NCBI RefSeq assembly: GCF_000378185.1
Contig: NZ_KB899376.1
Location: 648,357-712,356 of the forward strand
DNA length: 64,000 nucleotides
Origin: Salinimonas chungwhensis DSM 16280
GTDB taxonomy: Bacteria; Pseudomonadota; Gammaproteobacteria; Enterobacterales; Alteromonadaceae
Reading direction: 5' to 3'
The notes under the pieces were generated by a model, which worked only from the letters and a program-made list of their open reading frames with translations, had not been told where the DNA came from and did no database searches. How positions within the stretch are numbered: position 1 is the first letter of the stretch; each line of letters starts with the position of its first letter. The position numbers and the translations under genes were made by a program. Shown in pieces: positions 40,743-49,911 of the stretch.

Positions 40743-43700
40743 TTAGAATTGGTAGGTCAGACCTGCAAAAATTGTCCTTCCCACAGCATCGTAAAACTGC
40801 GGATAGGTGTTACCATTTCCACCATCTTCAATCGCTGCTGTTGTTGTAAGCGGCGGGTCGCGATCCAACAGGTTGTTAATACCGGCACGAAATGAAATTT
40901 CATTATTTAAGACATAACCAGCCGAGAGGTCAATGTAGTGACGCGCACCTAACTTTTCGTTTACTTTTGCAAAGCTGCCAAGCAAAGCTGGCTGCGAGCT
41001 GGTCTGTGCTATTTTTACTTCTGAGATATAACGCCAGGTAAGTGCTAACGAGATATCATACGGGGTAACCCAGCTTGCGCGCATCTTATGACGCCATTCA
41101 GGACGAGGCCGTCCACACAAGCCACCGTAAAGACCCTGACAATCATAGACTTCACTACTGTCCGAGTCCGGCAGCGGCGTGGAGGTGAATTCATCGAGGT
41201 AGGTGCCTACAAAGTTAATGGAAATATCCCCCATCTCACCAACATCGAAGCGGTAGTCTGTAGTGAAATCCAAACCTTTGGTGACAAGAGATCCAGTGTT
41301 TAGGTTAAAGCGTTGAAAATAACTATTGTCGAACAAAAACAGTGACCCACCCTGTCCCCGGTTAATCAGGTTACAAAAGTAAGTATTTCCGGTTTCCAGG
41401 CACTTACCCATGGCCAGGTTTGGATTTACGCTGCCAACGAGATCTTCTACCTCAATGTCAAAATAATCCACAGAAATCGTCATGTTTTCAACAAACTCTG
41501 GTTGGTACACCACACCGAATGAGTAAGTATTGGCTGTTTCAGGCTGTAACTCCTGATTGCCGCCTACCAGCGTGTTAAACTGACCGGCAGGGTTATCCTG
41601 AATATTGCCGTATTGTGCGGCTGTTACGCCGGTGCGGGCACACTGTTCAAAGGATGCAAACGGATTTTCGCCCGAACAGGGGTCAAAAGAACCATCTGCA
41701 TTTTGCGTCAAATCAACTTCAAAGCGCTGCTGACTGGAAAAAAGCTCAACAACGTTAGGCGCTCGAACTGCTCGCTGATAGCTACCGCGAAAACGCAGTT
41801 CGCTCAGGGGTGACCAGTTAAGTCCTACTTTGTAGGTGTCGGTCTCAAATTCACTGCTGTAGTCAGAGTAACGATACGCAAACTCCATCCCCAGGTTTTC
41901 TATTAATGGCTTGCCGTTAACCAACGGGACATTCAGTTCACCGAATATTTCTCTTACAGACACATCTCCGCTGATGGGTAACTCAGGCGTTACCGCTGTC
42001 CGGTATATTTCATCGGGAACATATTCCAGGGTATTTTCCCGATATTCAACACCGGCTGCCACACCAACCCCATAATCGGCCCAGGGCGAACGAATATTCC
42101 ATTCATCCAGATTCCCTGTCACAGAAAAAACAACATTCTTCATGCCCGTATCACCGGTGATTCCTTTACTTTCAAGCACGTAAGAGGTGGCCTCTGCTGA
42201 CGCGCCGCCCGGACCAAAATAATCCAGGGGCATACAGGCTGCGTCATCGTTAGTGGCATCCGCATCAGCATTAACGGCGCACACGGCCTGACCAAATGTG
42301 GATGATGACTCTCGTTGATCGATTATTGCGTTAAACGCTTTCCCCAGACGATCGCGGTTAGCATCGCCTTCAAAGCGACTGCGATAGGAAACATTGGCAT
42401 AGGAAGCAAAGAGTTCATAATCAAACGGACCAGCTAACATTCCTCGACTTCCCAGGACAAAACGAAAGCTTTGGTGGCGGATATCATCCTGTCTGGGTCC
42501 GCCCTCAAGATTGCGGCGACGGATTAAAATCCCTTCGGCGATGGCATCAGGCCCCAAATAGTTTCCGGACGCATCATAATTACCCTGGGTAGACAACCCA
42601 GCCGCCCCGCATAAAAATTCAGCTTGTTGAGCGCTTAACAAAGCGTTATCACAGTTTAGACCGCCGGCACTGCCGAAAATGCCACCGGATACAGTACCTG
42701 GTGCAATTTGCGCTGTAGAGCGGTCGTCCATGAAACTCATTTCCAGAAAAGGAATAACATGCTCGTTGACTTCCATATGCGCCAGCGCGCCTATGGAGTA
42801 ACGCTGATCAGGCCGCTGATAATAGTTGAAGGGCGCGTAATTAAATACTGTCCCCCCTTCCACGAATTCGCCATTGTTGACGCCAAAACCAGTTGGGACA
42901 CCATCGATTCCTCTGGTATTGGATATATTTGCAGGAAAAGAGAAACCAGAACCGCCACAGGCAAAGTTTTCGCCCTCATCGCCGGCAGCAGCCAGCGCAC
43001 AGGCTGAGTAATCCCTTTGACTTTGTAAAATTGGCTCTACTTCCCGGTAATTGGCGTACACGGTCACATTGCCCGGCATAGAGTCAAAATTTGTCCCCAT
43101 TACAAGGGCATATTCCTGTCCAAACCCATCTGAGACAGAGCTATCAGGTTTGTCGAAATTGTTTTCGTCAAGCAAACCCTGAAGATAATCATTGCCATTA
43201 TTGTGCTGAGTTTTGGTCAAATTTGCCTCAAACTTAAGGCCTTCAAAATCATCAATCATTTTAAAGTTGACCACACCCGCTATTGCGTCAGAACCATAAA
43301 CAGCTGATGCGCCACCGGTAAGTACTTCTATGCTTTCTATCAGCGAGGAAGGGATCTGGTTGAGATCTGAGGGTACCGATATGGGTGAGCCATAGGGTAA
43401 TCGTCGCCCGTTAACCAGTACCAGCGTTCGATCTGCTGAAAGTCCCCGAAGGTCTACCTGCGCAGTTCCGGTAGCTTCGTTGGAGGCACTGGATCCCTGA
43501 GCAGCAAACACCTGCGGCAGCGCATTTACCATGTCTTCTGTTCGAATAACACCGCGGGTCTGAATCTCTTCAGCGGTCACCGTCGTAATCGGGCTTACGC
43601 TGACTTCATTTGAGGATCGGATACGTGACCCCGTAACCGCAATTTTTTCAATGTTATCCGCATCAGCTTCTTGTGATACGGCGGACAAAGGCGTCACTAC

Positions 43701-43754
43701 ACCGCCCAAAATCGCGGTGGCGATTAAGGTTTTTGTAAATGTATTCTTATTCAT
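40743..43754 (-). CDS. TonB-dependent outer-membrane receptor, peptide cluster
   Basis: Large outer-membrane active transporter, 1003 residues from the ATG at 43754 (AGGGAACTCGA in front). It has a signal peptide ending near SAVSQ, a short N-terminal segment IEKIAVTGSRIRS in the TonB-box position, and a plug with VDLRGLSADRTLVLVNGRRL and EVLTGGASAVYGSDAIAGVV. The beta-barrel ends in AGLTYQF with the usual terminal Phe. Several paired cysteines in extracellular-loop positions (for example CALAAAGDEGENFAC) suggest disulfides. It is flanked by a secreted hydrolase and several exported peptidases, so the likely cargo is a peptide or peptide conjugate; this is inference from context. Confidence 0.94.
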   Translation of the reverse strand: MNKNTFTKTLIATAILGGVVTPLSAVSQEADADNIEKIAVTGSRIRSSNEVSVSPITTVTAEEIQTRGVIRTEDMVNALPQVFAAQGSSASNEATGTAQVDLRGLSADRTLVLVNGRRLPYGSPISVPSDLNQIPSSLIESIEVLTGGASAVYGSDAIAGVVNFKMIDDFEGLKFEANLTKTQHNNGNDYLQGLLDENNFDKPDSSVSDGFGQEYALVMGTNFDSMPGNVTVYANYREVEPILQSQRDYSACALAAAGDEGENFACGGSGFSFPANISNTRGIDGVPTGFGVNNGEFVEGGTVFNYAPFNYYQRPDQRYSIGALAHMEVNEHVIPFLEMSFMDDRSTAQIAPGTVSGGIFGSAGGLNCDNALLSAQQAEFLCGAAGLSTQGNYDASGNYLGPDAIAEGILIRRRNLEGGPRQDDIRHQSFRFVLGSRGMLAGPFDYELFASYANVSYRSRFEGDANRDRLGKAFNAIIDQRESSSTFGQAVCAVNADADATNDDAACMPLDYFGPGGASAEATSYVLESKGITGDTGMKNVVFSVTGNLDEWNIRSPWADYGVGVAAGVEYRENTLEYVPDEIYRTAVTPELPISGDVSVREIFGELNVPLVNGKPLIENLGMEFAYRYSDYSSEFETDTYKVGLNWSPLSELRFRGSYQRAVRAPNVVELFSSQQRFEVDLTQNADGSFDPCSGENPFASFEQCARTGVTAAQYGNIQDNPAGQFNTLVGGNQELQPETANTYSFGVVYQPEFVENMTISVDYFDIEVEDLVGSVNPNLAMGKCLETGNTYFCNLINRGQGGSLFLFDNSYFQRFNLNTGSLVTKGLDFTTDYRFDVGEMGDISINFVGTYLDEFTSTPLPDSDSSEVYDCQGLYGGLCGRPRPEWRHKMRASWVTPYDISLALTWRYISEVKIAQTSSQPALLGSFAKVNEKLGARHYIDLSAGYVLNNEISFRAGINNLLDRDPPLTTTAAIEDGGNGNTYPQFYDAVGRTIFAGLTYQF

Positions 43755-43822
43755 TCGAGTTCCCTGGTATGTGTGCAGCGTCAATAATGCTGCGCTTTTT
43801 TGTAAACTCTGAACTTCGAGTT

Positions 43823-45550
43823 TTATTGGTATTTCCAGCTTTGCAAATCAGCACCTTCCGGTGCAGTAGCCTGGATTCGTTGCATTATTTTCGGTGTGTA
43901 AAAACGGTTGTAACGTAACCTTGAAATAGCATTGGGGTTTTCATGATCACCGTTCCAGCAATGCTCAGCACGGTCACCATAATCCACTTCGCCCTGATAG
44001 GCAGGGTCGGCATTTTTTAGAAAATCTTCTGTAAGATAAACCGCATTGTTCAGGTAATAGTTATCCATATCGCCTGTATAAATGTGGATTTTACCCTGTA
44101 ACTTTGGTCCTATTTCGGCCCAGTCCCGTTCCATGATGTAGCGCAGGTCGTAGTTTTCACGCCAGTGTTGCGCGACCTGTTTATCGATCTCGCCAGTGGC
44201 CTTATCCCAAATAGGTTGAGGGTAGCCATCCACACCATTAGGCGAGAATACCGCCTCCCATACATCCCATTGTTGACCTGAGCGGGTTTTATCACCCAGT
44301 ACCAACTCCCACCTGTTTTCCATCTCCATGTACCTTGAAATGTGCCCTAAATAGTTGCGATGGGACGGGCGTTCGATTTTTGTAAACGGGCCTTTTCGAT
44401 AATAGGCATTATCATCCTTGTAAAGATTTACCGTCATAAATTGACGAAAATCAATTGGGTCAGGACAGGCTGAAAAGGCGCCGTTATATTCTTCAGGGTA
44501 TTTTATTTGCGCGGCCAGTGCTTCCCAGCCCCCGGTGGAGCCACCATAAAGAAAGCGTGCCCATCCCTTACCAAGTCCCTGAAATTCCTTCTCAATAGCA
44601 GGAATAAGTTCGTAGGTCAGTGCATCCCCATAGGGACCTATGTTTGCCGAATTTACAGCGTAACTGTCATCGTAATAAGGATTGCTGTGATCAATTTCTG
44701 CTATCAACATACGAGGGGTATCTTCAGCGATCCAATACTTATAGAAGTCATAAGCTTCTTGTGCTTCTATCTTGTTATAACAGTCAAGATTGAAACGTTT
44801 ACTATATTCGCATTCTAAATCCGGGGCCGGAGGGCTTTGACTAAAGCCGCCAAAATCAGCAGGAAAGTGTCCGTGGAATATTGCCAGAGGAAATCGGGCA
44901 TCCGGATGTTTATCAAAATCTCGTGGTACCAATATATGTGCTCGTAAAAATACGTCAGTTCCCCAGAATTCTGAGAGCAATTCACTTTTTATTTTGATTC
45001 TGCGAATAAACTCGGTTTCTTCAGGCTCGTCAATTTGCGGGTTAATATTGTTGAGGGTAATGTTAATCGATTTATTATCTGCCGGGTCAAACATGACTTT
45101 TATCGGATCGCTAATAAGATTACCGGGCTCCTTGCGCCAGTTCTGACCAGCGCCTCGGGCAGCGGGCAGCTTAACGGTTTTTCCGTTCGAGAGGTTGAAT
45201 GTGTCATACTTGTGTAACACGGCCTGAACAAAGTACTCGCCCGCCGGTACATCAGCCAGACTACGCGCAGGAAAACCAAGCACACCATCTGTTATAGTCA
45301 CGGAGTTTCCAGGCTTCAGGGCATCTATATTGATCCCGAAGATTTGAGCGGCGTCAAAATCTGGCCGAACCTGATCCACTGGTGCTTTGGCTTTATCCGT
45401 AGCCAGGATTAGAATCATACGACCATCATACTGCTTATCGGGTGCTTTATCGGGGACGGTCAGTTCGAATGTTGCTGCCTGCAGGTGAGTGGATGCCAGC
45501 AATAGACTGATCGCTAAAACTGATTTTTTTATCTTTAGTTGATTTATCAT
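43823..45550 (-). CDS. Secreted alpha/beta-hydrolase, esterase-D-like
   Basis: Exported serine hydrolase, 575 residues with a Sec signal (SVLAISLLLASTHLQA). The N-terminal ~200 residues form an extra beta-rich domain. The catalytic part has the nucleophile elbow YGGSTGGWEA, a likely acid in IYTGDMDNYY and a likely His in EHCWNGDHE. The fold resembles PF00756 esterases, but the long C-terminal part with many aromatic residues is unusual. AAGGAAAAGC lies before the ATG. It is the first gene after the sigma-54 promoter at 45745-45760 and 68 bases before the receptor gene. Substrate unknown; an ester- or amide-linked peptide derivative would fit the cluster. Confidence 0.85.
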   Translation of the reverse strand: MINQLKIKKSVLAISLLLASTHLQAATFELTVPDKAPDKQYDGRMILILATDKAKAPVDQVRPDFDAAQIFGINIDALKPGNSVTITDGVLGFPARSLADVPAGEYFVQAVLHKYDTFNLSNGKTVKLPAARGAGQNWRKEPGNLISDPIKVMFDPADNKSINITLNNINPQIDEPEETEFIRRIKIKSELLSEFWGTDVFLRAHILVPRDFDKHPDARFPLAIFHGHFPADFGGFSQSPPAPDLECEYSKRFNLDCYNKIEAQEAYDFYKYWIAEDTPRMLIAEIDHSNPYYDDSYAVNSANIGPYGDALTYELIPAIEKEFQGLGKGWARFLYGGSTGGWEALAAQIKYPEEYNGAFSACPDPIDFRQFMTVNLYKDDNAYYRKGPFTKIERPSHRNYLGHISRYMEMENRWELVLGDKTRSGQQWDVWEAVFSPNGVDGYPQPIWDKATGEIDKQVAQHWRENYDLRYIMERDWAEIGPKLQGKIHIYTGDMDNYYLNNAVYLTEDFLKNADPAYQGEVDYGDRAEHCWNGDHENPNAISRLRYNRFYTPKIMQRIQATAPEGADLQSWKYQ

Positions 45551-45744
45551 GCTTTTCCTTGTTTAAAGAGGCTTATTTCCCAGAAAACATCAAAGCCGTT
45601 GTTATTTTATTTTTCAAATAAAATTAAACAGTCAATAGCGGATTATTCAGTTTGAACTTAACGTCAAAAATGGCATCTCATTAAATTATCGATTCCCTAT
45701 TAACGCGTAAAAGAACAATGCCCGCCGCTACTATTTAGAAACGA

Positions 45745-45760
45745 AGCAATGCAAATGCCA
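45745..45760 (-). promoter_or_regulatory. Sigma-54 (-24/-12) promoter of the hydrolase-receptor-peptidase cluster
   Basis: Read on the minus strand the site is TGGCATTTGCATTGCT, against the consensus TGGCACGnnnnTTGCW: only two bases differ, and the invariant GG and GC are exactly 10 bases apart. Transcription would start near 45734, leaving a 184-base leader before the hydrolase ATG. An activator with an intact GAFTGA loop is encoded in the same cluster. Confidence 0.8.
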
Positions 45761-45779
45761 TAAATAAAAAGCCATTTAA

Positions 45780-45792
45780 AATCAAAGCTTTA
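45780..45792 (+). promoter_or_regulatory. IHF-binding site
   Basis: AATCAAAGCTTTA fits the IHF consensus WATCAAnnnnTTR at every defined base. It lies 20 bases upstream of the -24 element, about -47 to -59 from the predicted start and between promoter and enhancer boxes, where IHF bends DNA at many sigma-54 promoters. Confidence 0.65.
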
Positions 45793-45835
45793 TTATTTAA
45801 AAGAGGTGATAAATAAGTGTTTTTACAACATGTGA

Positions 45836-45884
45836 GATTCCTTACGGAATCATTTGATGACAAATGGAATCAGAAAACCATTCC
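45836..45884. promoter_or_regulatory. Enhancer-like boxes for the sigma-54 activator
   Basis: GATTCC TTAC GGAATC (45836-45851) is a perfect inverted repeat; a further GGAATC at 45866-45871 and ATTCC at 45880-45884 form a second, looser pair. They lie at about -100 to -150 from the predicted start, the usual place for activator sites. That these bind the activator at 31584-32936 is inference. Confidence 0.55.
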
Positions 45885-46351
45885 CTTTCTTAAAAAGAAG
45901 CATTTTTTTATTTAAAAAATAAAGTGATAATTTTTTAGTATGTTAACTCTTTAAATTTATGCCCCCGGAAAAGTTAACGATTAAAAATAATGTTAATCCT
46001 TTAGTGCACAGTCCGGGAATATGTTGAGAACGATTAGTTAGAAAACAGATAGTGCGGCAGCTTGCTATTTAAGTAAGCGACCTATCTTTATATATGTATC
46101 AGGTAATAGCTTTTCACATAAGGAGGGCTTTATATTGAGAGGTAGCAACTTTCAAAAATACTGAATTTGCATGCGTAACAGCGTTTAAGCGAACTAGTGC
46201 TCCCAGCCTGTTTTATGAATGGTAAAACGCCGAACATGCATAATCATATTATGACAGTGGGTTCTCACAATGTAGCCTGACCTTATTTGCAGTGGGATCA
46301 CGCTGGTCACAGACCGGGAACGCTATAAGTTACAGACGTCCCTATCTTCAT
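45885..46351. other. AT-rich interval without a convincing gene
   Basis: No supported coding sequence. It holds runs of A and T near 45890-45960 and one strong ribosome-binding box, AGGAGG at 46121-46126, followed by a TTG at 46135 and only nine codons. A 9-bp inverted repeat, GTAGCCTGA (46272-46280) and TCAGGCTAC (46352-46360), spans 71 bases and its second arm covers the stop codon of the dehydrogenase gene on the minus strand. Confidence 0.4.
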
Positions 46352-49300
46352 TCAGGCTACCCGATGGCGCTCATCGACATTAACTACGTCCTCTATCGCC
46401 TGTACACTGGTAAGCAAATGCTGGAGCGGATGGGCAGGTTTAAATCCATCAACGCGCTGCACCTGACTGCGGCACGAGTAACCGGTCGCCATCACTGCAT
46501 CTTGCGGGTATTTGGCGATGGCGGTTTCCCACGACAGTGCGTAAATACCCAGTGATTTTTCCTTCTGGCTGGCCTCATGCCCATACGTTCCTGCCATTCC
46601 GCAGCATCCTACCGCGACAATATCGACCTGTCGGCCAGCCTGACTGAACAAATTCTGCCAGCTTTTTTCACTTTCCGGCAATGCGGTTTTTTCAGTACAG
46701 TGACTAAACAAGGCCAAAGGCTGACTTTGAGTACCAGTGGATGCCGGCCGGATGGTGCCCTGGGGCAACGCCTTAAGCCATTCCTGAACCGTAAGCACCG
46801 AAAAATCGCCTCGTTCTGCCTCCAGCGCTTTGCTGTATTCATCGCGGTAGCACAACACTAATGAAGCATCTACTCCCACCATAGGCATGTCCAGTTCATG
46901 CAACTGATTTAGAAAGCCGGCAGTGTCTTTAGCCGTACTGGCAAATGCACTCAAAAAACCTTTTACATGAGCAGGTTTTCCATTAGGTTTAAACGGCAAC
47001 AGTATGGGTTGGTACCCTAGTTTTTTAACCAAAGCGGCAAAGTCAGCCACCAGGCTGGCCTCGTAAAAACTGGTGAAAGGATCCTGCACTATCAATACCT
47101 GCTTTTGGCGTTCACCAGGCGACTGCTTGCGTAATGCTGTCAAATCAAAGTGTTGTACTTCAGCGGATAAACGCTGGGTTAGCGCTGGCACAGATAACAA
47201 TGGCGTATCAACATACCCCACTGTTTTTTCCATTAGGCGGTTCATCCAGCCTTGTTTCAAAAAGAAATTCACAACTGCAGGCATTCGGGCCATAACCGGT
47301 GCCATACGTTCTATGTTGGCAACTAAATGATCTTTTAATGGCCGACTGTATCGCTGATAGTAAATAGACAGAAACTTTGATCGAAAGTCAGGTACATCAA
47401 CTTTTATAGGGCACTGACTGCTACAGGATTTACATGCCAGACAACCTTCCATTGCCTCGAACACCTCATGAGAAAAATCTTCGCTTTTGCTGTGTCTGTT
47501 GCGCCATTTTTCCAGCCAGGAGGAGGAAAATGCAGAAGCATCCAACTGCTTCGTATTAATGCCGCTTTCCGTTAGCAACCGTAACCATTCACGTACTAAA
47601 CCAGCGCGTCCTTTTGGACTGTGACGCCGGTCCCGGGTAATTTTACTCGAAGGACACATGGGTGATGTCGTATCATAATTAAAACACAGACCATTACCGT
47701 TACAGTTCATTGCTGACTCGAACGGCGCTTTGAATGTCACGGGGATGGTTCTGTCATAGGTAGCGCGTTTGGGATCCGAAACCTTCACCAGGGTATCTTC
47801 ACTATCCAGCGGCGTGCAAATCTTACCCGGATTCATTTTATTTAAAGGATCAAATGCCCCCTTGATTTTACGCAACTCATTAAACAAAACCTCGCCAAAA
47901 AACGCCGGTCCGTACTCACTGCGATATCCTTTGCCATGCTCGCCCCACATCAACCCACCATATTTGGCCACCAGCGCCACCACCTCATCGGAAATCTGAT
48001 GCATGAGCGATTCCTGAGAAGGGTCGCACAAATCCAGCGCCGGCCTGACATGTAACACGCCTGCATCGACATGACCAAACATACCATACTGGAGCCCGTG
48101 CCCGTCTAACAGTGCTCTGAATTCCCGGATAAAGTCAGCCAGATTCTGTGGCGGTACCGCGGTATCTTCAGCAAACGCGATGGGCTTTTGCGGCCCGTCA
48201 GTTTTACCTAACAAACCCACTGCTTTTTTGCGCATGGCGTAGATTTTTTGAATGTCAGCGCGCTCGTACGTTAACTGGTAACCAATCACGCCGTTTTCAT
48301 GATTAGCAATATCAGATTTCAAGGCGGCTTCGAGCGAGGCAATTCGGGCTTCAATTTCCGCTTTACTGGTGCTGTTATACTCGACCATATTGAGGCCGAG
48401 CATCTCTTTATCCGGCACATCAGTAATAAGGTCGGAAATTGAATGCCAAATGATGTCTGTTTTCGCCAGATTGAGGACTTTGCTATCTACTGTTTCCACC
48501 GATGTGGCATCTGCCTCAATCATCTGCGGAGCATGCCGCAGCGCCGAATCAAAGCTATCATATTTGATGTTAACCAGCGCAGTGTGGCTGGCAATTGGCG
48601 TTATGGATAGCTTAGCTTCGGCCACGAAACCCAGCGAACCTTCAGACCCTGCAATGAGCCGACTGACATCGATCAGTTGGTTCTTCTCATCATACGCATG
48701 CTCAAGATCATAACCGGTTAAAAACCTGTTCATTCGTGGAAATTTATTCAGTATCTCTTCACGTTGGCCCATGCAGGTTGCCATGACCTGGCGTAAGATC
48801 CCACCTTGGGTATCCTCTTCCCGGGCACGTTGTTCAGCCTCATCAACGGTCAATGGCTGTGTATTAAGCACTTCGCCATTGGCTAGGATGGTGGTCAATC
48901 CTAGTACGTGATCGCTGGTTTTACCGTATCTGAGTGACCCCTGCCCGGAGGCATCAGTATTTATCATACCGCCCAGAGTGGCGCGATTACTGGTGGATAA
49001 ATCCGGTGAAAAGAAAAAACCATGTGGGCGCAGAACATCATTAAGCGCATCTTTGACCACACCGGTCTGGACACGCACCCAACCTTCCTCGATATTGACT
49101 TCCAAGATGCGGTTCATATGGCGCGAAAGATCAACAACAATACCGTCCGTAAGGCTCTGCCCATTGGTGCCGGTGCCGCCCCCACGGGCTGAAAACGTAA
49201 TTTCCTCATGCTGATTTGCCAGTTCGCCAAGGCACTGAAGATCGTCCACCCCTTTAGGAAACACAACTGCCTGCGGAATTTTCTGATACACCGAGTTGTC

Positions 49301-49438
49301 GGTAGCTACGGCCATCCTGCTGGCATAACTGTATTCAATATCTCCACTAAAACGCGATTGCGACAGCGCTTTAAGATAGCTTTGATAATGGCTGGTGACA
49401 CTACTTTCAGGTGCAATACGGGGCAGTTTCAATGACAT
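46352..49438 (-). CDS. ydiJ: FAD-linked and iron-sulfur 2-hydroxyacid dehydrogenase (YdiJ type)
   Basis: Fused flavin/Fe-S dehydrogenase of about 1,028 residues; E. coli YdiJ (1,018) oxidises D-2-hydroxyglutarate and related acids. The FAD-binding part has ARGGGTGTNGQSLTDGIVVD near residue 85, TSNRATLGGMINTDASG near 150 and GHVDAGVLHVRP near 455. The ferredoxin-like part contains EGCLACKSCSSQCP near 690. A C-terminal CCG-type domain follows, with VGCCGMAGTYGHE near 950. The ATG at 49438 is preferred over an adjacent GTG; GAGGAG lies close upstream. It is monocistronic, and the cytoplasmic face of the membrane is its likely location, inferred from relatives. Confidence 0.93.
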   Translation of the reverse strand: MSLKLPRIAPESSVTSHYQSYLKALSQSRFSGDIEYSYASRMAVATDNSVYQKIPQAVVFPKGVDDLQCLGELANQHEEITFSARGGGTGTNGQSLTDGIVVDLSRHMNRILEVNIEEGWVRVQTGVVKDALNDVLRPHGFFFSPDLSTSNRATLGGMINTDASGQGSLRYGKTSDHVLGLTTILANGEVLNTQPLTVDEAEQRAREEDTQGGILRQVMATCMGQREEILNKFPRMNRFLTGYDLEHAYDEKNQLIDVSRLIAGSEGSLGFVAEAKLSITPIASHTALVNIKYDSFDSALRHAPQMIEADATSVETVDSKVLNLAKTDIIWHSISDLITDVPDKEMLGLNMVEYNSTSKAEIEARIASLEAALKSDIANHENGVIGYQLTYERADIQKIYAMRKKAVGLLGKTDGPQKPIAFAEDTAVPPQNLADFIREFRALLDGHGLQYGMFGHVDAGVLHVRPALDLCDPSQESLMHQISDEVVALVAKYGGLMWGEHGKGYRSEYGPAFFGEVLFNELRKIKGAFDPLNKMNPGKICTPLDSEDTLVKVSDPKRATYDRTIPVTFKAPFESAMNCNGNGLCFNYDTTSPMCPSSKITRDRRHSPKGRAGLVREWLRLLTESGINTKQLDASAFSSSWLEKWRNRHSKSEDFSHEVFEAMEGCLACKSCSSQCPIKVDVPDFRSKFLSIYYQRYSRPLKDHLVANIERMAPVMARMPAVVNFFLKQGWMNRLMEKTVGYVDTPLLSVPALTQRLSAEVQHFDLTALRKQSPGERQKQVLIVQDPFTSFYEASLVADFAALVKKLGYQPILLPFKPNGKPAHVKGFLSAFASTAKDTAGFLNQLHELDMPMVGVDASLVLCYRDEYSKALEAERGDFSVLTVQEWLKALPQGTIRPASTGTQSQPLALFSHCTEKTALPESEKSWQNLFSQAGRQVDIVAVGCCGMAGTYGHEASQKEKSLGIYALSWETAIAKYPQDAVMATGYSCRSQVQRVDGFKPAHPLQHLLTSVQAIEDVVNVDERHRVA

Positions 49439-49617
49439 CACTCCTCACAACGATATGCAGATAGTATACGCATCCGTGGCGCTTCGCTCTAGGTCAATCT
49501 GCCAAGATGTACAAGCCTTAAGAAACCTCCTGGTTACATATGCTTACATTCACAGTCTGGACAGGCACCCGGTTAGAGGTATGATAAAAAGATGATAGAA
49601 CAGGTATGTGACAAATT

Positions 49618-49833
49618 ATGAAAACAATAAGACTGCTCTTAGGTGCCAGCTTATTTATATTGGGTATCGTATTAACCCTGTTACCCGGCTCCATCCTGTT
49701 CGTGCTGGGTGGTTTAATGATGTTGAGTTATGACTGGCCAAAAGCGCGTGCAGTACTAAAGTATTTTCAGCTGGGAATGCGCCACAGTGCGCGCAAAGCA
49801 GATGCCTATCTGTTAGCCCGTAAACTTCGCTAG
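49618..49833 (+). CDS. Small membrane protein, PGPGW-like
   Basis: A 71-residue protein with one or two tightly packed hydrophobic segments (LLLGASLFILGIVLTLLPGSILFVL and GGLMMLS), then a basic tail (RHSARKADAYLLARKLR). The LPG turn followed by LGGLMMLSYDWPKARAVL resembles the PGPGW family of small transmembrane proteins (PF09656). The family match is only by eye and the function of that family is unknown. It is transcribed alone, divergent from ydiJ, and convergent with ppsA across a strong terminator. Confidence 0.65.
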   Translation: MKTIRLLLGASLFILGIVLTLLPGSILFVLGGLMMLSYDWPKARAVLKYFQLGMRHSARKADAYLLARKLR

Positions 49834-49868
49834 CCTGGCTGAGGCAAGGTTTACAATAAATGATAAAC

Positions 49869-49899
49869 AAAAAAATCCGCACGTTTGTGCGGATTTTTT
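49869..49899. terminator. Bidirectional terminator between the small membrane protein gene and ppsA
   Basis: AAAAATCCGCAC and GTGCGGATTTTTT pair around GTTT. T runs lie on both strands, so it serves both convergent genes. Confidence 0.92.
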
Positions 49900-49911
49900 A
49901 TGACTTTGTTA

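Noticed and set aside
43755-43822. Hairpin GCAGC..GCTGC between the hydrolase and receptor genes as a terminator
   Set aside because: The T run is on the wrong side for the minus-strand transcript, so it would not stop it; possible mRNA-stability element only.
46135-46164. Nine-codon TTG reading frame behind a perfect AGGAGG box
   Set aside because: The ribosome-binding box is strong but the frame is tiny and no plus-strand gene lies downstream that a leader peptide could control.
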